Origin: Bradyrhizobium sp. PSBB068
Lineage (GTDB): Bacteria > Pseudomonadota > Alphaproteobacteria > Rhizobiales > Xanthobacteraceae
Assembly: GCA_016839165.1 (NCBI GenBank)
Contig: CP069300.1
Coordinates: forward strand, 6,272,001 to 6,336,000
Length of the DNA stretch: 64,000 nucleotides
Direction: 5' to 3'
Below the pieces are notes generated by a model, which had not been told where the DNA came from, did no database searches, and was given only the letters and a program-made list of their open reading frames with translations. Both the position numbers and the translations under genes were made by a program. Positions 1 through 7,313 of this stretch are shown here, one piece after another. Positions within the stretch are counted from its first letter, which is position 1. Each line of letters starts with the position of its first letter.

Positions 1-48
1 ATCACGCCCGGGCTTCACCCGGAAGCGTACCGCGTTGAATGCAGTCAT
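1..48 (-). CDS. Partial small protein, possibly antibiotic biosynthesis monooxygenase (ABM)-like
   Basis: Only the first 16 codons lie in the window, reading leftward off the edge. The peptide starts MTAFNAVRFRVKPGRD. A purine-rich GGGAGG sits just upstream of the ATG, so the start looks real. The opening beta strand followed by V-K-P-G-R is typical of dimeric alpha+beta barrel (ABM) proteins, but 16 residues cannot prove the family. The gene runs in the same direction as the LysR gene to its right, with about 200 bases of non-coding DNA and a repeat element between them. Confidence 0.4.
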   Translation of the reverse strand, partial: MTAFNAVRFRVKPGRD

Positions 49-249
49 GATGTAGCCCTCCCGTGCGCAGTTGCAAATGGTCGCCTTGCCAAGCGTGATC
101 ATCGCTATTTTGGGGCACCGCGCAAGCTCCGCCCGGCACTCAACCTTGATGTCCGTTTGGGGGTCACAAGGCGGCCTCTCTCCGGTCAGATCGCGTGGCC
201 GCTATCTTCTCCAAAGCAGACATCTCGGATTGATGAACATGCGTCCTAG

Positions 250-350
250 AGCATGATCCGGAAAAGTGCGTAGCGGTTTTCCGAAAAGATCATGCTTAAA
301 CAAGAATCTAAAGCGCGATGACGATTCAGCCCGATGTCATCGCGCTTTAG
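250..350. repeat. Bradyrhizobium-type extragenic palindromic element, copy 1
   Basis: Two inverted repeats stand side by side. At 250-296, AGCATGAT at the left pairs with ATCATGCT at the right. At 309-350, TAAAGCGCGATGAC pairs with GTCATCGCGCTTTA. The second palindrome contains the stop codon of the LysR gene and may terminate its transcription. A second copy in the opposite order lies at 34057-34156, and a degenerate fragment follows the HlyD gene at 18763. I recognise this as a dispersed repeat in Bradyrhizobium and relatives. Confidence 0.8.
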
Positions 351-1234
351 CCGCGCAGCCTGACACGGTCCTCGCGCGCGCAATCGGTGACGAAGCCGAT
401 CACCGCCCGCACCGACGGAAGCTCGACCAGATCGGGATGCGCGAGCAGCCAGAGATCGGAGAGGCTCGAGAGTTTTTGCGGCGCGACCCGAACCAGATCG
501 GGATAGTCGGCGCCTACCAGGCAGGACAGCGCGCAGATCCCGAGCCCGGCGCGCGCCGCGGCAAGCATGTCGCCCTGCGAGGAGCAGCGCATCACCGTCG
601 TGCCCTGCCGGGTGATCACGTCGCTCCAGCGCGCCAGCCGCGCATTCGAGGCCTGGTCGGCAAAGCCGATCACGCTGTGGCCTTTCCATTCGTCCGGCCG
701 CTCCGGAAGCTTGCGGCCGGCCGCATAGCTGCGCGAGGCATAGAAGCCGGCGCCGAGCCGGCCGATCCTGCGCCCGATCAGGTTTTCGTCGCCCGCATCG
801 ACCGGGCGCAACACCACGTCGGCCTCGCGACGGCGGACGCTGGCCGGAAACGGATGGGTGATGATCTCGAGCTGGATATTGGCGTGGTCGCGCAGGAACG
901 GCCCGAGCCGCGGCATCAGCCAGTGCGCCGCCAGCGTCGCGCCGATCGACAGCTTGACGACGCCGCGCGCCTGCTCACCGGTCGCGGAGGCGGAGGCTTC
1001 CGCGCGCAAGGCCGCCGCCGCCATCGCCTCGGCGTGCTCGCGGAACTTGCGGCCATGCGAGGTCAGCGACAGGCCGTCAGTGGAACGGGCGAACAGACGG
1101 GTGCCGAGCTGCTTCTCGAGCGCCGCGACGTTGCGGCCGACGGTCGGATGGCTGATGCGCAGCCGCCGCGCCGCGCCCGCGAGGCTGCGCGTCTCCGCCA
1201 CCGCGACGAATGTCTTGCAGAGCTCCCAGTCCAT
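347..1234 (-). CDS. LysR-family transcriptional regulator
   Basis: A 295-residue protein of normal LysR length. An N-terminal winged helix-turn-helix covers about residues 1-60 (TFVAVAETRSLAGAARRL, then SHPTVGRNVAALEKQLGTRL). A substrate-binding-like effector domain fills the rest (from about LSIGATLAAHWLMPRL). I chose the ATG at 1234 (MDWELCKTF) because LysR proteins begin right at this helix; an upstream TTG at 1261 would add nine unlikely residues. It is divergent from the nitronate monooxygenase gene with 180 bases between them, the usual arrangement for a LysR regulator and its target. The inducer is unknown. The stop codon lies inside a palindromic repeat. Confidence 0.93.
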   Translation of the reverse strand: MDWELCKTFVAVAETRSLAGAARRLRISHPTVGRNVAALEKQLGTRLFARSTDGLSLTSHGRKFREHAEAMAAAALRAEASASATGEQARGVVKLSIGATLAAHWLMPRLGPFLRDHANIQLEIITHPFPASVRRREADVVLRPVDAGDENLIGRRIGRLGAGFYASRSYAAGRKLPERPDEWKGHSVIGFADQASNARLARWSDVITRQGTTVMRCSSQGDMLAAARAGLGICALSCLVGADYPDLVRVAPQKLSSLSDLWLLAHPDLVELPSVRAVIGFVTDCAREDRVRLRG

Positions 1235-1277
1235 GCGCCGTCCGCCTGCGCCCGTGTTCAATTCTGGCCAATCAGCC

Positions 1278-1291
1278 GTTCAATATTGAAC
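1278..1291. promoter_or_regulatory. Perfect 14-bp palindrome, candidate LysR operator
   Basis: GTTCAATATTGAAC is a perfect inverted repeat in the divergent region between the LysR gene (start 1234) and the nitronate monooxygenase gene (start 1415). It contains a T-N11-A pattern as expected of LysR boxes and lies 44 bases upstream of the LysR start, so it could serve both autoregulation and activation of the rightward operon. The binding protein is inferred from position only. Confidence 0.5.
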
Positions 1292-1414
1292 GCGATCGCG
1301 CGGCCGTCCAGCCTTATATTGCGGCCGCGCCAGGAGAGCCGCCGCTCCCGCCATCACAACACATCGCGATCCGCCCCGGCCGCAGGCCGAGCGGCGCGCA
1401 TGGAGGATCCGAAC

Positions 1415-2386
1415 ATGTCGCTGCCTGCTTCGCTCGCCAACAAGCTCGAACTGCCGGTCGTCGGCTCCCCGCTGTTCATCGTCTCCGGGCCCGAGCTCGT
1501 GATCGCGCAGTGCAAGGCCGGCATCGTCGGCTCGTTTCCGGCGTTGAACGCCCGCCCGGCCGAGAAGCTCGGCGAGTGGCTGACCCGGATCGAGAACGAG
1601 CTCGGCGAGCACCAGGCGCTGCATCCGGAGAAGAAGGTCGCCCCCTACGCCGTCAACCAGATCTGCCACGCCTCCAACGACCGCCTGATGCGCGACATGG
1701 AAACCTGCGTGAAGCACAAGGTGCCGGTGATCATCACCTCGCTGCGCCCGCCGTCCGAGATCGTCGAGGCCGCGCATTCCTATGGCGGCGTCGTGTTCCA
1801 CGACGTCATCAACGTGAAGCACGCCCGCAAGGCCGCCGAGCAGGGCGTCGACGGCTTGATCCTGGTCTGCGCGGGCGCCGGCGGCCATGCCGGCACGCTG
1901 TCGCCGTTCGCGCTGGTGCGCGAGGTCAAGCAATGGTTCAAGGGCACGATCCTGCTGTCGGGCGCGATCTCCGACGGCTGGAGCATCGCATCCGCGCTCG
2001 CGCTCGGCGCCGACCTCGCCTATATAGGCACCCGCTTCATCGCGACTCAAGAAGCCAACGCCGACGTCAGGTACAAGCAGGCGCTGACCGAACATGCCGC
2101 GCACGACATCGTCTATTCGAACCTGTTCACCGGCGTGCACGGCAACTACCTCGGGCCGTCGATCGCGGCGGCCGGCCTCGATCCCGCCAACCTGCCGGTC
2201 GCCGACAAGTCCAAGATGAATTTCGGCTCCGGCGGCAACACCAAGGCCAAAGCCTGGCGCGACATCTGGGGCTCGGGCCAGGGCATCGGCCAGATCACCG
2301 ACGCCCCGCCGGTCGCCGAACTGGTGACACGGCTGAAGGCGGAGTTTAATGAGGCGCGCAACGACTTCATGAAGGCCAGCGCCTGA
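1415..2386 (+). CDS. Nitronate monooxygenase family flavoprotein
   Basis: A 323-residue FMN-dependent TIM-barrel enzyme of the nitronate monooxygenase (formerly 2-nitropropane dioxygenase) family, which oxidises alkyl nitronates; some relatives act as enoyl reductases. The family glycine-rich segment AGAGGHAGT is at about residues 153-161 and includes the active-site histidine of the family. The phosphate-binding end GADLAYIGTRFIAT follows at about 198-211. The reading frame extends far upstream, but the ATG at 1415 is chosen because MSLPASLANKLELPVVGSP is a natural N-terminus and a GGAGGA lies 11-16 bases upstream. An acyl-CoA synthetase starts 29 bases downstream, so the enzyme probably belongs to a small acid-degradation operon under the divergent LysR. 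Confidence 0.88.
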   Translation: MSLPASLANKLELPVVGSPLFIVSGPELVIAQCKAGIVGSFPALNARPAEKLGEWLTRIENELGEHQALHPEKKVAPYAVNQICHASNDRLMRDMETCVKHKVPVIITSLRPPSEIVEAAHSYGGVVFHDVINVKHARKAAEQGVDGLILVCAGAGGHAGTLSPFALVREVKQWFKGTILLSGAISDGWSIASALALGADLAYIGTRFIATQEANADVRYKQALTEHAAHDIVYSNLFTGVHGNYLGPSIAAAGLDPANLPVADKSKMNFGSGGNTKAKAWRDIWGSGQGIGQITDAPPVAELVTRLKAEFNEARNDFMKASA

Positions 2387-2415
2387 CGCTGGACGATCGC
2401 CTGGAGAGACCCGGT

Positions 2416-3933
2416 ATGATCATCAGCGGCGACCGACAGATCAGCTACGGCGATATCCACGCCCGCATCGCACGGGCAGCGAACGGCTTCCGCGGGCTCG
2501 GCATGCGCGACGGCAAGCCGGTCGGCATGATGCTGCGCAACGATTTCGCGCTGTTCGAGGTGGTCGCGGCCTCGGCCGCGCTCGGCAGCCCGGTGGTGCC
2601 GATCAACTGGCACCTGAAGGCCGACGAGGTCGCCTACATCCTGGCCGACAGCGGCGCCGACACGCTGGTCTGCCACGCGGATCTCCTGCCGCAGATCCGG
2701 GACGGATTGCCGCCGGAAATCAAACTGCTGATCGTGACGACGCCGCCGGAGATCGCCGCCGCCTATGGCGTGGCGCCTGAATTGACGCGGGTGCCGGATG
2801 GCATGACCGACTGGGACCAATGGCGCGACACGCATGCGCCGCTGACCGATGCCCCGATCGGCGCCGCGCCGATGTTCTACACCTCGGGCACCACCGGACT
2901 GCCGAAGGGCGTCCGGCGCAAGCCGATGCGGCCCGAGCAGATGCCGGCGGCCGCCCGCATCGGCGCCATCACCTACGGCGTAAAGCCCAACGAGGATCAG
3001 GTGATCCTGATGAACGGGCCGATGTACCATTCGGCCCCGCATTCCTACGGCATGCTGGCGTTCCGCAACGGCTGCAGCATCGTGCTCGAGCCGCGCTTCG
3101 ATCCCGAAGATCTGCTGCAACTGATCGAGCGCCACGGCGTCACGCACATGCATATGGTGCCGACCATGTTCGTGCGGCTGCTGCGCCTGCCGGAGGAGAC
3201 GCGGCGCCGCTACGACCTGTCGTCGCTGCGCTTCATCATCCATGGCGCGGCGCCCTGCCCGGTCGACGTCAAGCGCGCGATGATCGAGTGGTGGGGGCCC
3301 GTCATCAACGAATATCTCGGCTCGACCGAAACCGGCATCCCGGTCTGGCATTCGTCGGCGGAAGCATTGGCAAAGCCCGGCACCGTCGGCCGCGCGATCG
3401 AGGGCGGCATCGTCAGGATCTTCCGCCCCGACGGCACGCAATGCGACGTCGACGAGCCCGGCGAGATCTTCATGCGCCAGACCTTGATCTCGGATTTCGA
3501 TTACCATGGCAACGCCAAAGCGCGCGCCGAAGCCGACCGCGACGGCCTGATCAGCGTCGGCGATGTCGGCTATCTCGACGCCGACGGCTATCTGTTCCTG
3601 TGCGACCGCAAGCGCGACATGGTGATCTCGGGCGGCGTCAACATCTATCCCGCCGAGATCGAGAACACCCTGATCGGCATGGACGGCGTGCGCGACTGCG
3701 CGGTGTTCGGCGTTCCCGACGACGAGTATGGCGAGCGGCTGTTCGCCTGCGTCGAGCCGGAAGCAGGAGCTGCGCTATCTGCTGCGGCGATCCAGGATTT
3801 CCTGCGCGGCAAGCTCGCCAATTTCAAGGTGCCGCGCGACATCCGCTTCATGGACGCGCTGCCGCGCGAGGCCACCGGCAAGATCTTCAAGCGCAAGCTG
3901 CGCGACCTCTACCGCGAAGGACAGCTTCGCTGA
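2416..3933 (+). CDS. AMP-dependent acyl-CoA synthetase / acid-CoA ligase
   Basis: A 505-residue member of the ANL adenylating superfamily that activates a carboxylic acid with ATP and CoA. The P-loop-like A3 motif YTSGTTGLPKGV is at residues 155-166. The A5 motif EYLGSTETG is at about 299-307. The A7/A8 hinge (GDVGYLDADGYLFLCDRKRD, then ISGGVNIYPAEIE) covers about 378-413. The catalytic lysine lies in REATGKIFKRKLR near the C-terminus. The length is slightly short for FadD but normal for short or medium chain and aryl acid ligases. Start ATG at 2416, with GGAGAG a few bases upstream. The substrate cannot be read from the sequence; the neighbouring monooxygenases suggest a degradation intermediate. 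Confidence 0.92.
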   Translation: MIISGDRQISYGDIHARIARAANGFRGLGMRDGKPVGMMLRNDFALFEVVAASAALGSPVVPINWHLKADEVAYILADSGADTLVCHADLLPQIRDGLPPEIKLLIVTTPPEIAAAYGVAPELTRVPDGMTDWDQWRDTHAPLTDAPIGAAPMFYTSGTTGLPKGVRRKPMRPEQMPAAARIGAITYGVKPNEDQVILMNGPMYHSAPHSYGMLAFRNGCSIVLEPRFDPEDLLQLIERHGVTHMHMVPTMFVRLLRLPEETRRRYDLSSLRFIIHGAAPCPVDVKRAMIEWWGPVINEYLGSTETGIPVWHSSAEALAKPGTVGRAIEGGIVRIFRPDGTQCDVDEPGEIFMRQTLISDFDYHGNAKARAEADRDGLISVGDVGYLDADGYLFLCDRKRDMVISGGVNIYPAEIENTLIGMDGVRDCAVFGVPDDEYGERLFACVEPEAGAALSAAAIQDFLRGKLANFKVPRDIRFMDALPREATGKIFKRKLRDLYREGQLR

Positions 3934-4039
3934 ACGATATAACGGCGAAGCGAACGGCGTTTGAAACTTAGTTGCTGTTGCAAACAGCCGGCAATCGACG
4001 CAACGATGCCGGCCCGCATCCAAGGCCGGGATCATCGCC

Positions 4040-5125
4040 ATGAACGCCACCGACTTCATCGTCATCCGCAACGACCTGCAGCAGTGCAAGGTGATCGAGA
4101 CGCGATTGCCCGACGCCGCGGCGCTGCCGGCCGACGCGCTGCTGGTGAAGGTGACCCGCTTCGCTTTCACCGCCAACAACATCACCTACGCCGTGATCGG
4201 CGAGCAACTGAAATACTGGCATTTGTTCCCGGCGCCCGAGGGCTACGGCATCATCCCGGTGTGGGGCTTTGGCGAGGTGCTGGCCTCGAAGCATCCCGCC
4301 GTCGCCGTCGGCGAGACGCTGTTCGGCTATTTCCCGATGGCGACCCATCTGGTGATCGAGGCGGCCGATGTCAGCAAGCGCGGCCTGCGCGATGGCGCCG
4401 CGCACCGGCAGGAGGTGTCGCCGGTCTACAACGCTTATGCCCGCGTCTCCGGCGATCCGACCTATGCCGGCCGGCAGGGCGATTTCCGCGCGCTGCTGCT
4501 GCCGCTGTTCATGCTGTCGTTCCTGGTCGACGACTTCCTCGCCGAGAATGAATTCTACGGCGCGCGCCGCGTCATCCTGTCATCGGCCTCGAGCAAGACC
4601 GCATTCGGCCTCGCTCATCTGCTGCACAAGCGGGGTATCCGCGTGATCGGGCTGACCTCGAAGGGCAATGTCGATTTCGTCTCCTCGCTCGGCTGCTATG
4701 ACGAGGTCGTCAGCTATGACCAGGTCGCGGCGATCCCGCCGGCAGAGCCGGTCGCCTATGTCGACATGGCCGGCAACAGCGCGCTGCGCGAGGCCCTGCA
4801 CCGGCACTTCGGCGATCAGATGGTCTATTCCGGCCGGGTCGGGCTGACGCATCGCGCGAGCGAGCCGGACGAGCCGGCACTGCCCGGCGCCAAGCCGGTG
4901 TGGTTCTTCGCGCCGGACCAGATCCGCAAGCGCGCCAAGGAATGGGGCCCCGGCGGCATCGACCAGCGCTTCGGTGCCGCATGGACCGGGCTCGTGCCGC
5001 ATCTGCCTGATTGGCTCGATGTCGTCGAACGGCGTGGCCCGGCCGCGGTGCGCGAGGCCTATCTCGATACCCTGCAGGGCCGCGTTCCGCCGGACCAGGG
5101 CTTGATCCTGTCGCTGGGCGAATAG
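4040..5125 (+). CDS. DUF2855 family protein (quinone oxidoreductase/MDR-like fold)
   Basis: A 361-residue protein that I recognise as DUF2855. It has an N-terminal GroES-like half (LLVKVTRFAFTANNITYAVIG, then EGYGIIPVWGFGEV) and a C-terminal nucleotide-binding-like half (RVILSSASSKTAFGLAHLL at about residues 176-194). This resembles medium-chain dehydrogenase/reductases that lack zinc ligands. The reaction is not established for the family, to my knowledge. It lies 106 bases after the acyl-CoA synthetase on the same strand and probably acts in the same catabolic set. Start ATG at 4040. Confidence 0.82.
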   Translation: MNATDFIVIRNDLQQCKVIETRLPDAAALPADALLVKVTRFAFTANNITYAVIGEQLKYWHLFPAPEGYGIIPVWGFGEVLASKHPAVAVGETLFGYFPMATHLVIEAADVSKRGLRDGAAHRQEVSPVYNAYARVSGDPTYAGRQGDFRALLLPLFMLSFLVDDFLAENEFYGARRVILSSASSKTAFGLAHLLHKRGIRVIGLTSKGNVDFVSSLGCYDEVVSYDQVAAIPPAEPVAYVDMAGNSALREALHRHFGDQMVYSGRVGLTHRASEPDEPALPGAKPVWFFAPDQIRKRAKEWGPGGIDQRFGAAWTGLVPHLPDWLDVVERRGPAAVREAYLDTLQGRVPPDQGLILSLGE

Positions 5126-5236
5126 GCGCTATCCCGTCACGGCCTTTCTGCGGCCTCGCCAATGGGTATAGGCTTTGCGGCAATGGGAACGCCGCCGGGC
5201 AACTGACCAGGGGCGGCCGATGACGGGAAACGCCGG

Positions 5237-7024
5237 ATGCTCGACAAGACGGACGATATTTCAGTCGCCGCCGACAATTGGCTCGTGCAGTTCGAGGATG
5301 CGCTGGCGAGCCCCGACGATGTGCTGCTGAAGCCGCTGTTCCATCCCGACAGCTACTGGCGCGACGTGCTGGCGCTGAGCTGGAACATCCAGACCGTCAA
5401 CCGCGCCTTCGCCATCATCGAGGAACTGCCGTCACATGCCCGTCGCAGTGACCCACGCGACTTCCGCATCGATGCCGAGCGCGCGGCGCCGCGCCGGGTG
5501 ATGCGCGCCGGCACCAATGCGATCGAGGCGATCTTCAAGTTCGAGACGGCGACCGGCCGCGGCCACGGCATCGTGCGGCTGATCCCTGACGCCGCCGACG
5601 GCGACCGGCTGAAAGCCTGGACCTTGTTGACCGCGCTCGAGGAGCTCAAGGGTTTTGAGGAACAGCAGGGTCACACAAGGCCGCGCGGACAGGCCTATTC
5701 CCGCGACTTCCGCGGACCGAACTGGCTCGACCTGCGCAAGGCGTCCACCGAGTACGCCGATCGCGATCCGGATGTGCTTGTCGTCGGCGGCGGACAGGCC
5801 GGGCTCGCGATCGCCGCGCGGCTCAAGCAGCTCAAGATCGACGCGCTGATCGTCGACCGCGAGGCGCGCGTCGGCGACAATTGGCGCAAGCGCTACCACG
5901 CGCTGACCCTGCACAACCAGGTGCAGGTCAATCATCTGCCCTACATGCCGTTCCCGCCGAACTGGCCGACCTACATCCCGAAGGACAAGCTCGCCAACTG
6001 GTTCGAATCCTATGTCGATGCCATGGAGCTGAACTTCTGGACCGGCACGGAATTTCTGGGCGGCAGCTACGACGATGCGCAAGGACGCTGGACCGTCGAG
6101 CTGCGCCGCGCCGACGGCACGACGCGGACCATGCAGCCGCGCCATGTCGTGATGGCAACCGGCGTCAGCGGCATCCCCAATCTGCCCGACATCCCAGGCC
6201 TGAAGAATTTTTCCGGCAAGGTCATGCATTCCAGCCGCTACGAGGACGGCGAGAGCTGGACCGGCAAGCGTGCGCTGGTGATCGGCACCGGCAACAGCGG
6301 CCACGATATCGCGCAGGACCTGCATTCCTCCGGCGCCGCGGTCACGCTGGTGCAGCGCTCCCCGACCCTGGTCACCAATATCGAGCCGTCGGCGCAGCTC
6401 GCCTATGCCGCCTATAATGAAGGCTCGCTCGAGGACAATGACCTGATCGCGACCTCGATGCCGCTTACGCTCGCCAAGCGCAGCCATGTGCTGATGACCG
6501 AGCAGTCGAAGGAGCTCGACAAGCCGCTGCTCGACGGTCTCGCCCGCAGGGGTTTCAAGCTCGATTTCGGCGATGGCGGCACCGGCTGGCAGTTCAAATA
6601 CCTGACCCGCGGCGGCGGTTATTACTTCAACGTCGGCTGCTCCGACCTCGTCGCGAGCGGCGCGGTCGCGCTGAAGCAGTTTTCCGACATCGAGACCTTC
6701 GTCAGCGAAGGCGCAAGGCTCAAGAACGGCGAGACGGTGGAAGCCGACCTCATCGTGCTCGCGACCGGCTACCGGCCGCAGGAAGAGCTGGTGAAGAAAC
6801 TGTTCGGCGAGGCGATGGCCCAACGCGTCGGCCCGATCTGGGGTTTTGGCGACGGGCAGGAGCTGCGCAACATGTACACCCGCACGCCGCAGCCCGGCCT
6901 GTGGTTCATCGCCGGCAGCCTCGCGCAATGCCGCATCAACTCGCGCTATCTCGCGCTGCAGATCAAGGCGATCGAGGCCAGCCTGCTGCCGCGCGACGTC
7001 GGGCCGGTGGCGAGGCTTTTATAG
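5237..7024 (+). CDS. Flavin-containing NAD(P)/FAD monooxygenase
   Basis: A 595-residue two-dinucleotide-binding-domain flavoprotein. An N-terminal region of about 150 residues looks like a SnoaL/NTF2-type fold. The FAD Rossmann motif VVGGGQAGLAIAARL follows at about 181-195. The FMO fingerprint FSGKVMHSSRY is at about residue 325. The NADPH Rossmann motif GTGNSGHDIAQDL is at about 350-362. The late ATGYRPQEEL segment is the usual C-terminal FAD loop motif. It probably inserts one oxygen into a small organic substrate in the cytosol. It closes the rightward gene set controlled, by inference, by the LysR at the left. Start ATG at 5237. Confidence 0.9.
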   Translation: MLDKTDDISVAADNWLVQFEDALASPDDVLLKPLFHPDSYWRDVLALSWNIQTVNRAFAIIEELPSHARRSDPRDFRIDAERAAPRRVMRAGTNAIEAIFKFETATGRGHGIVRLIPDAADGDRLKAWTLLTALEELKGFEEQQGHTRPRGQAYSRDFRGPNWLDLRKASTEYADRDPDVLVVGGGQAGLAIAARLKQLKIDALIVDREARVGDNWRKRYHALTLHNQVQVNHLPYMPFPPNWPTYIPKDKLANWFESYVDAMELNFWTGTEFLGGSYDDAQGRWTVELRRADGTTRTMQPRHVVMATGVSGIPNLPDIPGLKNFSGKVMHSSRYEDGESWTGKRALVIGTGNSGHDIAQDLHSSGAAVTLVQRSPTLVTNIEPSAQLAYAAYNEGSLEDNDLIATSMPLTLAKRSHVLMTEQSKELDKPLLDGLARRGFKLDFGDGGTGWQFKYLTRGGGYYFNVGCSDLVASGAVALKQFSDIETFVSEGARLKNGETVEADLIVLATGYRPQEELVKKLFGEAMAQRVGPIWGFGDGQELRNMYTRTPQPGLWFIAGSLAQCRINSRYLALQIKAIEASLLPRDVGPVARLL

Positions 7025-7029
7025 TCAGC

Positions 7030-7069
7030 CGTCATTCCGGGTTCGCGCTGCGCGCGCCCCGGAATGACG
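7030..7069. repeat. Short inverted repeat after the flavin monooxygenase gene
   Basis: CGTCATTCCGGG at the left pairs with CCCGGAATGACG at the right around a GC-rich loop. It sits six bases after the stop codon of the monooxygenase gene. It may act as a transcription terminator but has no T tract. Elements with this CATTCCGG/CCGGAATG core are common dispersed repeats in Bradyrhizobium genomes. Confidence 0.6.
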
Positions 7070-7088
7070 AGAAGAGAGGGGACAGCCA

Positions 7089-7216
7089 ATGCCGACCATC
7101 CTCGGCGCCGGCGAGCTCGCTAACGCGTCGTCGAGAACTTCGCAAAGCTCCCCGATGGCTGGAGCCTGACCGTCGTCGCCTCCGTCGCGGTCGACAGCAA
7201 GGACCGCGTCGACGCC
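7089..7216 (+). pseudogene. 5' remnant of an NHL-repeat (amidating lyase-like) gene
   Basis: The ATG at 7089 follows a GGGGACAGCC leader and encodes MPTILGAGEL, the start of a common NHL beta-propeller family. The frame then shifts. From about 7129 the +1 frame reads VVENFAKLPDGWSLTVV and VASVAVDSKDRV, which continue the same family's N-terminus. After about 7216 the coding match stops abruptly at an inverted repeat. The fragment is therefore a broken gene with a small indel near 7120 and the rest lost. The family call is from memory of the consensus, not from a search. Confidence 0.6.
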
Positions 7217-7297
7217 GTCATTGCGAGCGCAGCGAAGCAATCCATGCCAAACTCGGGGATAGATGGATTGCTTCGTCGCTTCGCTCCTCGCAATGAC
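7217..7297. repeat. Bradyrhizobium dispersed palindrome (GTCATTGCGAG/CTCGCAATGAC type)
   Basis: The left arm begins GTCATTGCGAGCGCAGCGAA and the right arm ends TTCGCTCCTCGCAATGAC. The inner parts GCAATCCAT and ATGGATTGC pair as well, so most of the 81 bases form one long hairpin. It abuts exactly the point at which the NHL gene remnant loses its coding match. It is downstream of, and convergent with, the ClC gene at 7314. Confidence 0.8.
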
Positions 7298-7313
7298 ACC
7301 GAGGACAGCAAAA

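Noticed and set aside
5432..6928. A 498-codon frame antisense to the flavin monooxygenase
   Set aside because: The monooxygenase frame has both Rossmann motifs and the FMO fingerprint; the antisense product has none.
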